A stretch of DNA of 64,000 nt, from NCBI GenBank assembly GCA_020186115.1, contig WSYJ01000067.1:1-64000 (forward strand), written 5' to 3'. This stretch comes from Histomonas meleagridis (taxonomy: Eukaryota; Parabasalia; Tritrichomonadida; Dientamoebidae). Position 1 is the stretch's first letter, and the number at the start of each line of letters is the position of its first letter. Below the pieces are notes generated by a model. The model was given only the letters and a program-made list of their open reading frames with translations, was not told where the DNA came from and made no database searches. Shown here in pieces: positions 41,366-50,347 of this stretch. The position numbers and the translations under genes are program-made.

Positions 41366-43570
41366 TTAACTAATTTCCATGTTTTTCACTAGTGTATCAT
41401 AATCTTGTATTTGCCTTTCAATATCAATTTGTGCGATATTTGGCACTGATTGCGAGTAAGCAGTCGAAGGTGATAGCTCAAATTCAGAGATCAGTTTGCT
41501 TTGGTCGCCCCATTTTCCGTTGAGATATTTCATACTTGCTGATCCTGAGAATCTCCTCTTTGCCGCCAAAGCGTTTAATATTCCGAATAGTATTGCTAAC
41601 CCCATTCCTCTTGCTGTATATAACTTATAACCACGTGCTACATCTTCATCGTCTACAGATATACCACATACTTTGAGTACACTTACTGAGAAGAACCCAA
41701 ATTCTTCAGGAAGTACAATAAAGTCAACTACTCCTGGATAAAGAGACACCACTTCAGGAACTTTTTTCTCGATTTCTGGACCAGGTATAAATGAAAATAT
41801 TCCTGTTAATATTTTACCCCTTAGAGGATCTTTTATAACTTCTCCTCCAGCATTTTCGAGTGTTTCATGATTTGTCATTAAGGCCTTTACAGGTCTTAAT
41901 TGACTTAAGGATTTCCTGAGCTGTTCAACGTTTAAATTTGTTTTGACTTCAACCGCCGCTAACACATTGTCGGCTAGAGTCGGTGAAATTATTGAACCGG
42001 ATTTGTCAATTGTCAGAGTTGGCGATGAATCGTTTACGACGATGATGTCGATTTGTCCCGAAACGTTTGAAGATGAATCAATTATCTCACCTGAAGTAAC
42101 TCTGTAACAAGGAGGGAGATGGCTTTGTAAGAAAAGCCTGCAAAAGGCTTCACGATTTGAACTGGAATTATTGGTTACAAATAACTCATGTTTTGAAGCA
42201 TTTGCTAATGAACTTAATATTTCTACTTGAGCTTCGAAATGTGCCTTTAAAGGTGGCGTTCGTGATGCTGAAAATTGTTCTACAAAATGCTTAAAAATTG
42301 CATAATCAAGATCTTCAATTTCAGGTGTTGTGTACTTCATTTGTTTCCCTTTTACACCTTTAATGTCTTTTTCAAGAGAAACAATTACAACATCAGCGTC
42401 TGATTGATTAATTGATTCGGCAATCTTGTTCATTTCTGCCTCAGATTTTTCAGTGTTGCCTAACATAGTTGTAGGAGATGCACTTCGTGGGAAATTGGCT
42501 ACAATATTATTTGTGCTATATGCACCTAGCTCATTAGCAACTTGTGCAGCTGAACCTTTGTTTTCAACGTGGTCAACTGTTATTACATTTTGGTTAAAAA
42601 TGTCGTATACAGAATTTTCATCTAATACATAGGAGCTACGAGCAAAGTATATTTGATGAAGTGATGAATTGACAAGTGTATAAAAAAGTGACTTCGCTTC
42701 TTCTGAAAAAGTTGTTTTGTGTTTGGAAACAACAATTATGTTAGATGAAAGGTGGAAATTAAGAAGTCCGGGCCAAAGAGAAAACTTTCGGATGTTACTT
42801 AATGAGCTTGATGAGGCTAAGCAAAAATTGGATGTTGAGGAAATATTAGGACATTCACATGAACGTGAATCATAAATAATAAAGTCTGATGTTTGCTCGG
42901 CAAGAATAATAGCTTTACGCACATTGGTGGTGGCGTAGACATGTGCACCATTCTCGAGGTAAAGTTTGATCTGCCAAGAATCTGTGTCAGAAAAAATGTC
43001 ATCGGGAACAGTGTCACCAGGATTAAATCTATAAAGGAATCCATCGTTAACTGAAAACTCGGTTGGAACAGGAATGTATTCAAGTTCAGTAATAGGATAT
43101 ATCACAGAAACCCTGCGTTGAAATTTAGATGATATAATATATAAAAAGTACCGACAGACTTGAGTCTTGCCAAGACGTTGAGCAAGAGAAGTAACAGTAA
43201 TTAACGGCTTGAATGATTTGATCTTAGGATTTGCATGAGGAACAAATTCAAGTTCGCAATGGCCAGTAGCAATGATACGGTTGATTATTGATTGAACTTC
43301 TTGCATTGTTATATTTTGAACATGAAGAATGCATTTTTGAATATGGTGCTTGAGAATTACCTTTTCGAGATCTTTAAGTGGGTAAACATGTATGGGTGAT
43401 TTCTTGTATCCCTTGAACCAGGTGATTGGAGGTTTATCATTAGTTTGGTATACAAATCCCCAAATTTCTCTGTCAACATCTGTTGCATAAGAACGCCAAT
43501 ATGTGTGTAATATTGAATAGTCACATCCAACAATAAGAATTCGGACTTTGGGTGAAGAAGTTTTGATCAT
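41366..43570 (-). CDS. cDPGS-like P-loop protein fused to a DUF6602 nuclease-like domain
   Basis: 734 residues. Residues 1-115 resemble the cDPG synthetase N-domain (VRILIVGCDYSILHTYWRSY, then VYPLKDLEKVILKHHI). A P-loop-like VTSLAQRLGKTQVCRYF at 126-142 matches the family's VTAVRTGxGKSQTSR. The central part is diverged (SDFIIYDSRSCECPN). Residues ~440-570 resemble DUF6602, a restriction-endonuclease-like fold: YRVTSGEIIDSSSNVSGQID, then LADNVLAAVEVKTNLNVEQL. The D508 and E541-x-K543 fit a PD-(D/E)XK active site. A C-terminal ~160 residues follow. This fusion is new to me. Function unknown; nucleotide-dependent nuclease or sensor activity is speculation. The shorter P-loop-less relative is at 10954-12312. 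AACTGTT lies ~17-23 nt upstream. Confidence 0.65.
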   Translation of the reverse strand: MIKTSSPKVRILIVGCDYSILHTYWRSYATDVDREIWGFVYQTNDKPPITWFKGYKKSPIHVYPLKDLEKVILKHHIQKCILHVQNITMQEVQSIINRIIATGHCELEFVPHANPKIKSFKPLITVTSLAQRLGKTQVCRYFLYIISSKFQRRVSVIYPITELEYIPVPTEFSVNDGFLYRFNPGDTVPDDIFSDTDSWQIKLYLENGAHVYATTNVRKAIILAEQTSDFIIYDSRSCECPNISSTSNFCLASSSSLSNIRKFSLWPGLLNFHLSSNIIVVSKHKTTFSEEAKSLFYTLVNSSLHQIYFARSSYVLDENSVYDIFNQNVITVDHVENKGSAAQVANELGAYSTNNIVANFPRSASPTTMLGNTEKSEAEMNKIAESINQSDADVVIVSLEKDIKGVKGKQMKYTTPEIEDLDYAIFKHFVEQFSASRTPPLKAHFEAQVEILSSLANASKHELFVTNNSSSNREAFCRLFLQSHLPPCYRVTSGEIIDSSSNVSGQIDIIVVNDSSPTLTIDKSGSIISPTLADNVLAAVEVKTNLNVEQLRKSLSQLRPVKALMTNHETLENAGGEVIKDPLRGKILTGIFSFIPGPEIEKKVPEVVSLYPGVVDFIVLPEEFGFFSVSVLKVCGISVDDEDVARGYKLYTARGMGLAILFGILNALAAKRRFSGSASMKYLNGKWGDQSKLISEFELSPSTAYSQSVPNIAQIDIERQIQDYDTLVKNMEIS

Positions 43571-43943
43571 TTCTCTAATTCGATAGAACTGTTTTCAATT
43601 GTAAATTTGACATTTTTGAATTCTTGAATTTTTTTCTTTCATAGAATTACATACATCGAAAGCAAATAACCCATGAATCATTAAACAGATGTTGTAGAAT
43701 ATTAAACTTCTGAGAAAAATGAGTTTTAACCAAAAAATTGATATCTTAATCTTTTCTTATTTAAGCATACTTTGCTAAAAACTATTATTAATTTTGTTAA
43801 ACAGATGATGTGTATGATGTAATCACCTTTATTGTTCTTATTTGCCAAAAAACACGAACAAAAAATTTATTTCTGTTATGACTATTAACGGTCGATAATG
43901 TAAAATAACGTTTTACAGTAAATTTCAAAAACTATAAACACAA
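43571..43943. promoter_or_regulatory. Divergent promoter region
   Basis: 373 nt between the minus-strand cDPGS/DUF6602 gene and the plus-strand RIIa gene. AACTGTT (43587-43593) sits next to the former start. AACGGTC (43887-43893) and AATAACGTTTTACAG (43905-43919) sit next to the latter. The middle is AT-rich. Confidence 0.45.
43887..43893 (+). promoter_or_regulatory. AACGGTC element upstream of the RIIa-like gene
   Basis: TTAACGGTCGATAATG, about 50 nt before the start codon, with a second AACGTT nearer to it. Confidence 0.4.
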
Positions 43944-44177
43944 ATGGATCCTTCTACAGAGCAACCTTCAAATTCACCACCACAAAATACTTCTGAAGAG
44001 GAAAAAAAGTTTCCTACAAGAAGGCAAGAATTAGATCATAGAGAACTTAATAAATACATGGAAGAACATAAAATTAGAGAACTTTTCACACAAATGATTG
44101 CATACCTTGTTGAAAACAGATGTGAAGATCATGTTCAAGGAGCAATAGACTTTTTACAAAAATACAAAACACATTGA
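43944..44177 (+). CDS. Small RIIa/Dpy-30-like dimerisation protein
   Basis: 77 residues. A Pro/Ser/Glu-rich disordered start leads to a helix-turn-helix (ELNKYMEEHKIRELFTQMIA, then YLVENRCEDHVQGAIDFLQ). This matches the RIIa/Dpy-30 docking fold: YxxEHxIxxLFxxMxxxLxxxxPxDPxxxxIxFL. Such domains dimerise and bind amphipathic helices of anchoring proteins; they occur in PKA regulatory subunits, Dpy-30 of histone methyltransferase complexes, and axonemal radial-spoke proteins. The lack of any other domain fits a flagellar or anchoring adaptor. The usual Pro of the P-x-D/E-P stretch is missing. Two Myb-like sites lie within 60 nt upstream. Confidence 0.65.
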   Translation: MDPSTEQPSNSPPQNTSEEEKKFPTRRQELDHRELNKYMEEHKIRELFTQMIAYLVENRCEDHVQGAIDFLQKYKTH

Positions 44178-44470
44178 ATAAAAAATATAAAACATGTTAA
44201 TTTTAAGCTAAATAACAAATATTTTTCCATACCATTGATCAATCCCATAAACTTATGTGACTTTCATTTGAATCTGGGAAATAAAAGCAAATGATTATAA
44301 TCAAAATTTAAATTTCATATTTCCCATATTTTCTTATGAGTGGTTAAATTCTGTGTAACGAAGGCAAGTTAGTGTGGTTTGGGTTATTAATAAAATTTAA
44401 ACCAAAATCTAGATGAATTAATTCAAAGATTATTCCTTTATAGTTTTTAATTGCAAAGCTATTTTTCAAT

Positions 44471-44893
44471 TTATTGACCTTCGAGGGCTTCCTTACGTTG
44501 TTGACGACGAACCTTATGACGTTGAGCACGAACACCAGATCCCCAAACCTTAACCTTTTGTTTACGTGTGTTCTTACGCATACGACGTGTAACCTTGCTC
44601 TTTTCTGCAAGGCCAGCTTTGATAAGACGATGCTTTGGTTCAATTGTCTTGAGTGCATCAAGATTGTCGTAGATAAGACCGAAGCCTGTTGTACGGCCAC
44701 CTCCGAACTTTGTTTCAAGTGAGAAAATAACAATGAGATCCTTGTTGGCTTTCAATTGTTTTGCAACCAAATCTTTGATTTCGTCGCGTGTTGGTGCTCT
44801 GGCACCTGGGTGCTTAAGATCGACAACAAATTGTTTGCGATCTAATAATTTGTTAACAATATATTTGCGAATACGCATAGTAACCTTCGACAT
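44471..44893 (-). CDS. RPS24: Ribosomal protein eS24
   Basis: 140 residues from ATG 44893 (MSKVTMRIRKYIVNKLLDRK). Key eS24 signatures: RKQFVVDLKHPG, then LIVIFSLETKFGGGRTTGFG, LIYDNLDALKTIEPKHRL, then a long basic tail. It is a small-subunit protein of the 40S ribosome. The frame extends upstream without an ATG, so 44893 is the start, matching the usual eS24 N-terminus. CCTTT lies just upstream (GACCTTTGCCAATG), similar to the start-site motif CCTTT reported for T. vaginalis genes. Codon use is visibly richer in C/G-ending codons than in neighbours (many CGT, AAG, CTT, GCC), consistent with high expression. Confidence 0.97.
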   Translation of the reverse strand: MSKVTMRIRKYIVNKLLDRKQFVVDLKHPGARAPTRDEIKDLVAKQLKANKDLIVIFSLETKFGGGRTTGFGLIYDNLDALKTIEPKHRLIKAGLAEKSKVTRRMRKNTRKQKVKVWGSGVRAQRHKVRRQQRKEALEGQ

Positions 44894-45021
44894 TGGCAAA
44901 GGTCGGCCAAGCCGATACAATTTTGAATATATAATTCCGATGGCAATTTTTTTGTGAAGAAAAATAAATGGCAATTCCACTTGGAAGTGTACGTTTAAAA
45001 TAAGGAAAGTGTAAATTTGGG
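44894..45021. promoter_or_regulatory. Compact 128-bp divergent promoter
   Basis: The start codons of eS24 (-) and the HMG-box protein (+) are 128 bp apart. The eS24 side has the CCTTT motif next to its ATG. The other side has TACGTTTAAAATAAGGAAAGTG. No AACNGTT site is evident. Confidence 0.45.
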
Positions 45022-45636
45022 ATGCAACAAAAAATAACTGAAGAACAACTTTTAAAAGATGGCTTTAATATCTTTAAAGCCAGTGTATATTCAGATGTGA
45101 TATTAGAAAATGCTGAAACACAAAACAGTTCAGAAGAAATTGATAAAAAAATAATGGAAAAATGGAAAAATCTAACAGAGGAGGAAAAAGCAAGTTATTC
45201 CCAAGAAGCACCACATGAAAGGTCATTACTAAATGGCGATTTAGAAAGATTAAATGATGTTAATGTTATAAAAAATAATATCATTCAAGTGAAGCAAGAA
45301 ATTTCTCATATAAATCAAGAAATTACACAAGCTATGACTCAAACCAACAAGTTAAATTTAGAAATAATTGAGATGTCACAAAATATAAATCATCTCAATG
45401 ATCAAATCAAACTCTTTTCCAAGGAACGCAATCAAATTTTATATAACAAATTGCCACAAATGAAAGATGAGCTTGTTCAGATTGAAATAAATTCGAGCAA
45501 TGTCTGGCGAAGATTACAAAAAGCATCAGATGCACAGGTTCCTAATCCCAAAAAGCCAAAACAAAAATTCGACCCAACTAAACTGATGAGATATGGAACG
45601 TGTACTATTTGTTTGCTGCTGTTCTTGCTTTTGTAA
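45022..45636 (+). CDS. HMG-box-like protein with coiled coil and C-terminal membrane segment
   Basis: 204 residues. Residues ~12-65 resemble an HMG box (DGFNIFKASVYSDV, then DKKIMEKWKNLTEEEKASY). Residues ~75-165 form a coiled coil (VKQEISHINQEITQAMTQTN, NINHLNDQIKLFSKER). A basic Pro/Lys stretch (NPKKPKQKFDPTKLMRYG) precedes a terminal hydrophobic run (TCTICLLLFLLL). HMG boxes normally bind DNA in the nucleus; a terminal hydrophobic segment suggests a tail-anchored protein, perhaps of the ER or nuclear envelope. The HMG match is partial and the hydrophobic end is short (about 12-14 residues), so both parts are uncertain. Confidence 0.6.
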   Translation: MQQKITEEQLLKDGFNIFKASVYSDVILENAETQNSSEEIDKKIMEKWKNLTEEEKASYSQEAPHERSLLNGDLERLNDVNVIKNNIIQVKQEISHINQEITQAMTQTNKLNLEIIEMSQNINHLNDQIKLFSKERNQILYNKLPQMKDELVQIEINSSNVWRRLQKASDAQVPNPKKPKQKFDPTKLMRYGTCTICLLLFLLL

Positions 45637-45847
45637 AATTTTATGTTTTTATTATTTATTGATTTTAAACATTTTTAATATTTCTTTTTACAATAAAACT
45701 ATGATATTTCGCATGCATTATTTCATTTTATTGTGTACACAAAAGAATTTACTTTTAAATTCCTATGTTGAATCAAATTCTTCTGTATTCGGAAATTACA
45801 TTTCCAATATGCATCACTGGCTTAAAAAACATCCATTTTATAAATAG

Positions 45848-47746
45848 TTATGCATTTAACAATATCATCATGTTTTCGTTTTCTTCTTCATATATTCCAG
45901 ATAAAATTGATTTATCTTGAAGCTTCAATTTTAAGGCATTATTAATTGCTATGATTTTTGCTTTCTTAATTTCATCTTTTGTCCTTTGTTCTACTTCATC
46001 ATTTGATTCTTCGACATATACAAGAGGTAAAATATTTTTATCTTCGTTTTCAGTTTTGTGAGATTTTTTATTTTGTTTTCTAATATCAATATCTAACAAG
46101 TAATCAATAGGTATGACTTCAAAAGCAGAGTGCTGTCTTTTTCTTTTATTTAATATAATCATTTTTGATCTTTCGAAGAGAATAACATTTTTTGGTAGAA
46201 ATATTTCATTTTGTTTCTCTAAGTTAGGGAAGTAATTATATACATAGTTAAGAGAACAATCTACCATAGGTGGATTACTTTTAATTCTTTTATCAATGAC
46301 AGTATTTATGTATTTTTTTAAATAATTTGACTCAAATCCAACATTATCAATCATTACGCACATAATGAAAGTATGTAATGGCAGTTTATCTTTCATCTTT
46401 TGCTTTTTCACTGTTTCTTCTTGAACAGCAAAAAGAAAAGGAAGAATGAATTTTGACCAAATTCTATTATTAATATTGGCAAATTTCTTTAAATATTCAA
46501 GAATTGCAACATATATTTCTTCAGGATGATTTTTATGGTGTATTAAAAAAAGTAAAATCTTCCTAAAACTTGATTTTATCATTGAATCCTTATAAAAGAA
46601 ACCAACTGCTTCATCATAAACAGAAATAAATTTAAACATCATCATTATTTCATCAACAGAATATTTATCTTCCGTTTTTATAGGTAATGTTTCCCAAATT
46701 TGGGAATGAGTAATTTTTATGAGTTCTATATTTTCAAAATTTTTCAAAATATTATAACTAAGTTTTAATGATTCAGATATAAGTAAATTATTATCATTTG
46801 ATTTTATTATTGGTATTTTTAAAATAAACGAAAAAATTATAATCAAAGAATCATATTGAGCAGAAGAACTATATTTAAAACTTTTAATTTCTTCAATAAA
46901 TTTTTGTGATATTTCTAATATTGAAATACATATAATAGTATTTTCTATATGTACCTGAAGTTCTTCTAAAAGTAAAAAAAATAAAGGTAATGAACAATTT
47001 TCATTAATTTCTTTGATTAGCAATATCATAAAACTTGAAACAAATTCGTTTTGAACCCAATAATTGTTGTCATTTAAAAAAGTAAATAATATTTCTCCAA
47101 ATCGTGAGATTGTTAACGGAATTGCACAATGTGCAACCTCTTTTATAATATCACTATCTAATTTATTAATTGGACTTATTATTTCTAAAGATGAAAATAT
47201 TTCTTTGATTGGAAGCATATACATTTGGCAATTTTGGATGATTTTACAAAGTGATTGATTAATCTCTTCTGAATTTTTTCGAAGTTCTAAATACATGTAT
47301 ACTATTTGTTTAAGATGCTTTACTAGTACAATATGATTTGAATTTTTTATTAATATTATTGTTGATTCTTGAATAATTTCTAGGTATTCCATGTTTCTTG
47401 ATCGCAAGAGCATTAGAATAGAAGAAGTAAGAGATGAAGAAAGATCTATATTGATTTCATTTACTGATTCAAGTAATTTCCCAAGAATTTCCATTCCAAC
47501 AATAACATTACTATATCTAAAATTTTTAACTCCTTTTCTAATCTTCTCAATAAAAATTTCGTTAATATTTGATAAACGTGAAATATCATGTGTACCCCAT
47601 TGTATTAACTCACGAACACGTGCTGAAACAGGATCAGGTCTATCATCATTTGGATAACATGCATTAATTCTTGCTAAAATATCATATTCTCTAATACAAA
47701 GGCAATGACAACATTTTTGCATTTTACATAAAAAAAGGAAAACCAT
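45848..47746 (-). CDS. EFR3-like plasma-membrane scaffold
   Basis: 632 residues of ARM/HEAT-type helices. The N-terminus has a Cys cluster (CKMQKCCHCLCIREYD), then LARINACYPNDDRPD and KIRKGVKNFRYSNVIVGMEI. EFR3 proteins start with palmitoylated cysteines, then LVDxIYP, and then helical rods with RDxxRxRxxxVxIAMEAL. They anchor PI4-kinase III-alpha at the plasma membrane. A charged, Lys/Glu-rich C-terminus follows (KNKKSHKTENEDKNILPLVY). The ATG at 47746 is first in frame; the Met at 47722, immediately before the cysteines, is an alternative start nearer to the usual EFR3 layout. Confidence 0.6.
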   Translation of the reverse strand: MVFLFLCKMQKCCHCLCIREYDILARINACYPNDDRPDPVSARVRELIQWGTHDISRLSNINEIFIEKIRKGVKNFRYSNVIVGMEILGKLLESVNEINIDLSSSLTSSILMLLRSRNMEYLEIIQESTIILIKNSNHIVLVKHLKQIVYMYLELRKNSEEINQSLCKIIQNCQMYMLPIKEIFSSLEIISPINKLDSDIIKEVAHCAIPLTISRFGEILFTFLNDNNYWVQNEFVSSFMILLIKEINENCSLPLFFLLLEELQVHIENTIICISILEISQKFIEEIKSFKYSSSAQYDSLIIIFSFILKIPIIKSNDNNLLISESLKLSYNILKNFENIELIKITHSQIWETLPIKTEDKYSVDEIMMMFKFISVYDEAVGFFYKDSMIKSSFRKILLFLIHHKNHPEEIYVAILEYLKKFANINNRIWSKFILPFLFAVQEETVKKQKMKDKLPLHTFIMCVMIDNVGFESNYLKKYINTVIDKRIKSNPPMVDCSLNYVYNYFPNLEKQNEIFLPKNVILFERSKMIILNKRKRQHSAFEVIPIDYLLDIDIRKQNKKSHKTENEDKNILPLVYVEESNDEVEQRTKDEIKKAKIIAINNALKLKLQDKSILSGIYEEENENMMILLNA

Positions 47747-48052
47747 TCATTCAAAACTATTTAATATTTAGTAAAAATAAGAGAAATTTTCGAGAAATAA
47801 GGAAAACATTTGATTTTTGTTTATCAGTTCAATATAACAAAATTTAAAAACAATTCAAAACAAAAGCATCAGACCAAATAAAGCATCAAAAGTGGAACGT
47901 GCTGTTGGAAACCTCTTTTTCTATTCAATTTTGAATTAACACAAAAAGTGTGCAAGTTCTTGGCTCTAAACAACAAAAAATAAGAAATTCGGAAAAGTAT
48001 TTTATTTGTGATAATTTATTTAAGTTTGGTTTGGCTATAATTTTCTAAAAAA
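47747..48052. other. Intergenic spacer, nothing seen
   Basis: 306 nt between two minus-strand genes; AT-rich, no repeat, RNA gene or AACNGTT site noticed. Confidence 0.4.
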
Positions 48053-49054
48053 TCACATCCAATAATCCAATTTTTCTGCAATAAGCACAAACATATGATT
48101 TCTTACACCAATCGTATGTAATGCATTAGGGAAGCGGCACCTGTTATTATTTGATATCAAAAATATACCAGGGCCGGGATACCAACATTTTTTGGTAATT
48201 GAATGAATTCCCATATATTTATCTGGATGATAAAGTAAAAGAGCACTGTATATAAACTCTTCTCGAAGAATATTTTGCTTCTGCTTCAAGTAAAAATCGT
48301 GATATTTGAAGAATAAGTCCATTGTATATTCAATAGTTTCAACAGGACCACCAAAAAAGTTCGCTATAACAACGTCAAATGGCGTTATATATAGCTTCTC
48401 CATTGGAATGTACTTAACTGGACGAATAAGAACTCGAGATCGTGGTCGTAATGTGAATAGAAGTTTTTTGTGCTTGGAAAAGAGATAATCAACACGCTCA
48501 ATGGCCGGAATCTGAGCCCAACTATAGTTAGACTTTTTAACAAGACCTGCATCAACCCAGAATAAATACTTATAAATTCCTTTTCTTCGAATATCATCCA
48601 AAAGACAGATTTTAGAGTTCCAGACAGCACCAAGAAAGCCTGTAAGTAAATAACCAGGCTTATGAATACTCGCAATGTAATCATAATCTTTTTCGTATCT
48701 GCGAAGATTACAAATATCATAAGGAGACTCATAAGTAAAATTAACATAAAGATTAGCCTTTGTAGGTGGTTGAAGAATATGATAACTTTCATTATTTGTA
48801 TAAAAATAAAAGTCAACATCATCTGTTAAATTTCCAACAAGATAACGGAAACAATCTTGATAAACACTTAGTGGGTTTCTTTGTTTTTTACCACTAAAAT
48901 AATAATATGAAGATACAAAAGCTATTTTCTTCTCCTTTGTCCATATATATGGTCCGCCAATTGGTGGATCATTTCGACGAAATTGGGTAAAGTATATGTA
49001 CATTGAAAATAGATAAAAAACAGGAAAGAAGAAAGAAGGAAGCTTCACCTTCAT
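48053..49054 (-). CDS. Type II membrane protein like HtrL/YibB glycosyltransferase-type proteins
   Basis: 333 residues with a signal-anchor at 8-23 (FFFPVFYLFSMYIYFT) and a lumenal domain. Notable motifs: IAFVSSYYYF, DDVDFYFYTNNES, a central LTGFLGAVWNSKICLLDDI followed by YLFWVDAGLVKK, then VVIANFFGGPVETI and REEFIYSALLLYHPDKYMGI. The K(I/F)xLLDD...FxWxDAG and FGGxxExI...EExIxxxLLxxxP layout is typical of the HtrL/YibB family, thought to be glycosyltransferase-like. Golgi location is inferred from the topology. AACGATA (49072-49078) and CCGTTA (49063-49068) are within 25 nt of the start. Confidence 0.6.
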   Translation of the reverse strand: MKVKLPSFFFPVFYLFSMYIYFTQFRRNDPPIGGPYIWTKEKKIAFVSSYYYFSGKKQRNPLSVYQDCFRYLVGNLTDDVDFYFYTNNESYHILQPPTKANLYVNFTYESPYDICNLRRYEKDYDYIASIHKPGYLLTGFLGAVWNSKICLLDDIRRKGIYKYLFWVDAGLVKKSNYSWAQIPAIERVDYLFSKHKKLLFTLRPRSRVLIRPVKYIPMEKLYITPFDVVIANFFGGPVETIEYTMDLFFKYHDFYLKQKQNILREEFIYSALLLYHPDKYMGIHSITKKCWYPGPGIFLISNNNRCRFPNALHTIGVRNHMFVLIAEKLDYWM

Positions 49055-50347
49055 CTGCTTGGCCGTTATTGAACGATAGCTTATTTTGTGACAAGTTAGG
49101 CTTTTTGATTACAAATCGTTTCCATAAAATCTTGAAATATCTCCATGGATTAATGGTTAAATAAAAAAAGCAAAAAAGAAAGCTTTAGAGCTAAAAAAGT
49201 ATATATAGAAAAACGAAAATGAAATTATTTTGACGATGGTTTCTGTGAAGAAGAAGAGAAGAAACTATTATGTCCATTTTTCTATTTGACTGAAAAATTC
49301 AATGAAGTTTTGAATGTATAACTATCAAAACATCTGTAGACCTCACAAAAAATTCAGGCCTGATCAATAAAATGAAGACATCCTTGGAATTCAAATGTAT
49401 AATAAACTAGAATCGTTTCCGTTTTTTCCTAACACTGATGCCTTTAATGAAGTAAGGAAAGAACATTAACAATTACACTATTTAAAAGTCAAAACTTATC
49501 TACAAAATTTTCATATAAGTAATTCCTGAAAATTTTGATACAACTTCATTGTCACATTTCCTCTGTGTCGATAAAAATCACAATGAATAAGGCAGTATAT
49601 AAATTTTAGTGATATTATTTAAATAAGTTACATTTTGAGAATTATTTTCTTATATGGCTTTTTCATGTTTTTACGAATATAGGTGGTAATTTTGAGCAAA
49701 AAAAGTCAAAAATTAAAAAATTACTAAAAAAAGAAACATTTGGTACCAAATGTCCGAGGTTTTTTCACCAAAAAAATATAAATATTAAATTTTCAACGGC
49801 ATTACTGGAAACAATGTTGTTTGAAATTTGGTGATAATTATACGAGAAGTTGCTAATTATTCTACACAAACAAAAATATTAACCTCATCGATTTGATATT
49901 TTTGATATATAATAGCCATGATATAGGTTTTACATTTCATGTGTTAAAATAATCAAAAACTTATCATCCTCGGGAGATGAGGAGTTGAAACCCTGAACAC
50001 TTAATTTATTTCATTTTAGAATGACAAATGTTAAATTAAATTTAAAATTTTGCTTGTGTTTAACAGGATGACAATTAAATAATTAATTGAAATTATCCAT
50101 TCTTTTAAACATTTAATAAATTTTAATCATCTTTGAATTCTAATTTTTTTTGTAAACTCATCATAAAATCACAATAAGCTAAAACACATCTGGACTATCC
50201 AGCAAAAATTATAATGCTCATGCAAAGCAAGTTTAAAAATATCAAAAGTTTGATTCGGGGCACCCTAAATAATTGACCGTTTACTTAATTCAAAAACCGT
50301 TTGAATAATGTTTTCTTTATTTTTTAAAAGCAACGCTATTTTCAACT
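49055..50347. other. 1.3-kb intergenic region
   Basis: Promoter of the HtrL-like gene at its left end (CCGTTA and AACGATA at 49063-49078). At 50275-50305 two ACCGTTT motifs occur 3' of the SNARE gene. The short TCCTCGGGAGATGAGGA segment near 49980 is a small hairpin. No coding region or RNA gene that I can support. Confidence 0.4.
49063..49078 (-). promoter_or_regulatory. Paired Myb-like sites before the HtrL-like gene
   Basis: CCGTTATTGAACGATA contains two facing half-type sites (CCGTTA and AACGATA), 10-25 nt before the ATG. Confidence 0.4.

Noticed and set aside
49970-50020. Possible C/D snoRNA-like segment (GATGAGG ... CTGA)
   Set aside because: Box C is imperfect, there is no terminal stem and no guide match could be tested.
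50275-50310. Two ACCGTTT motifs between the SNARE gene and the HtrL-like gene
   Set aside because: They lie at the 3' side of the SNARE gene with no start codon nearby, so they are not counted as promoter elements.
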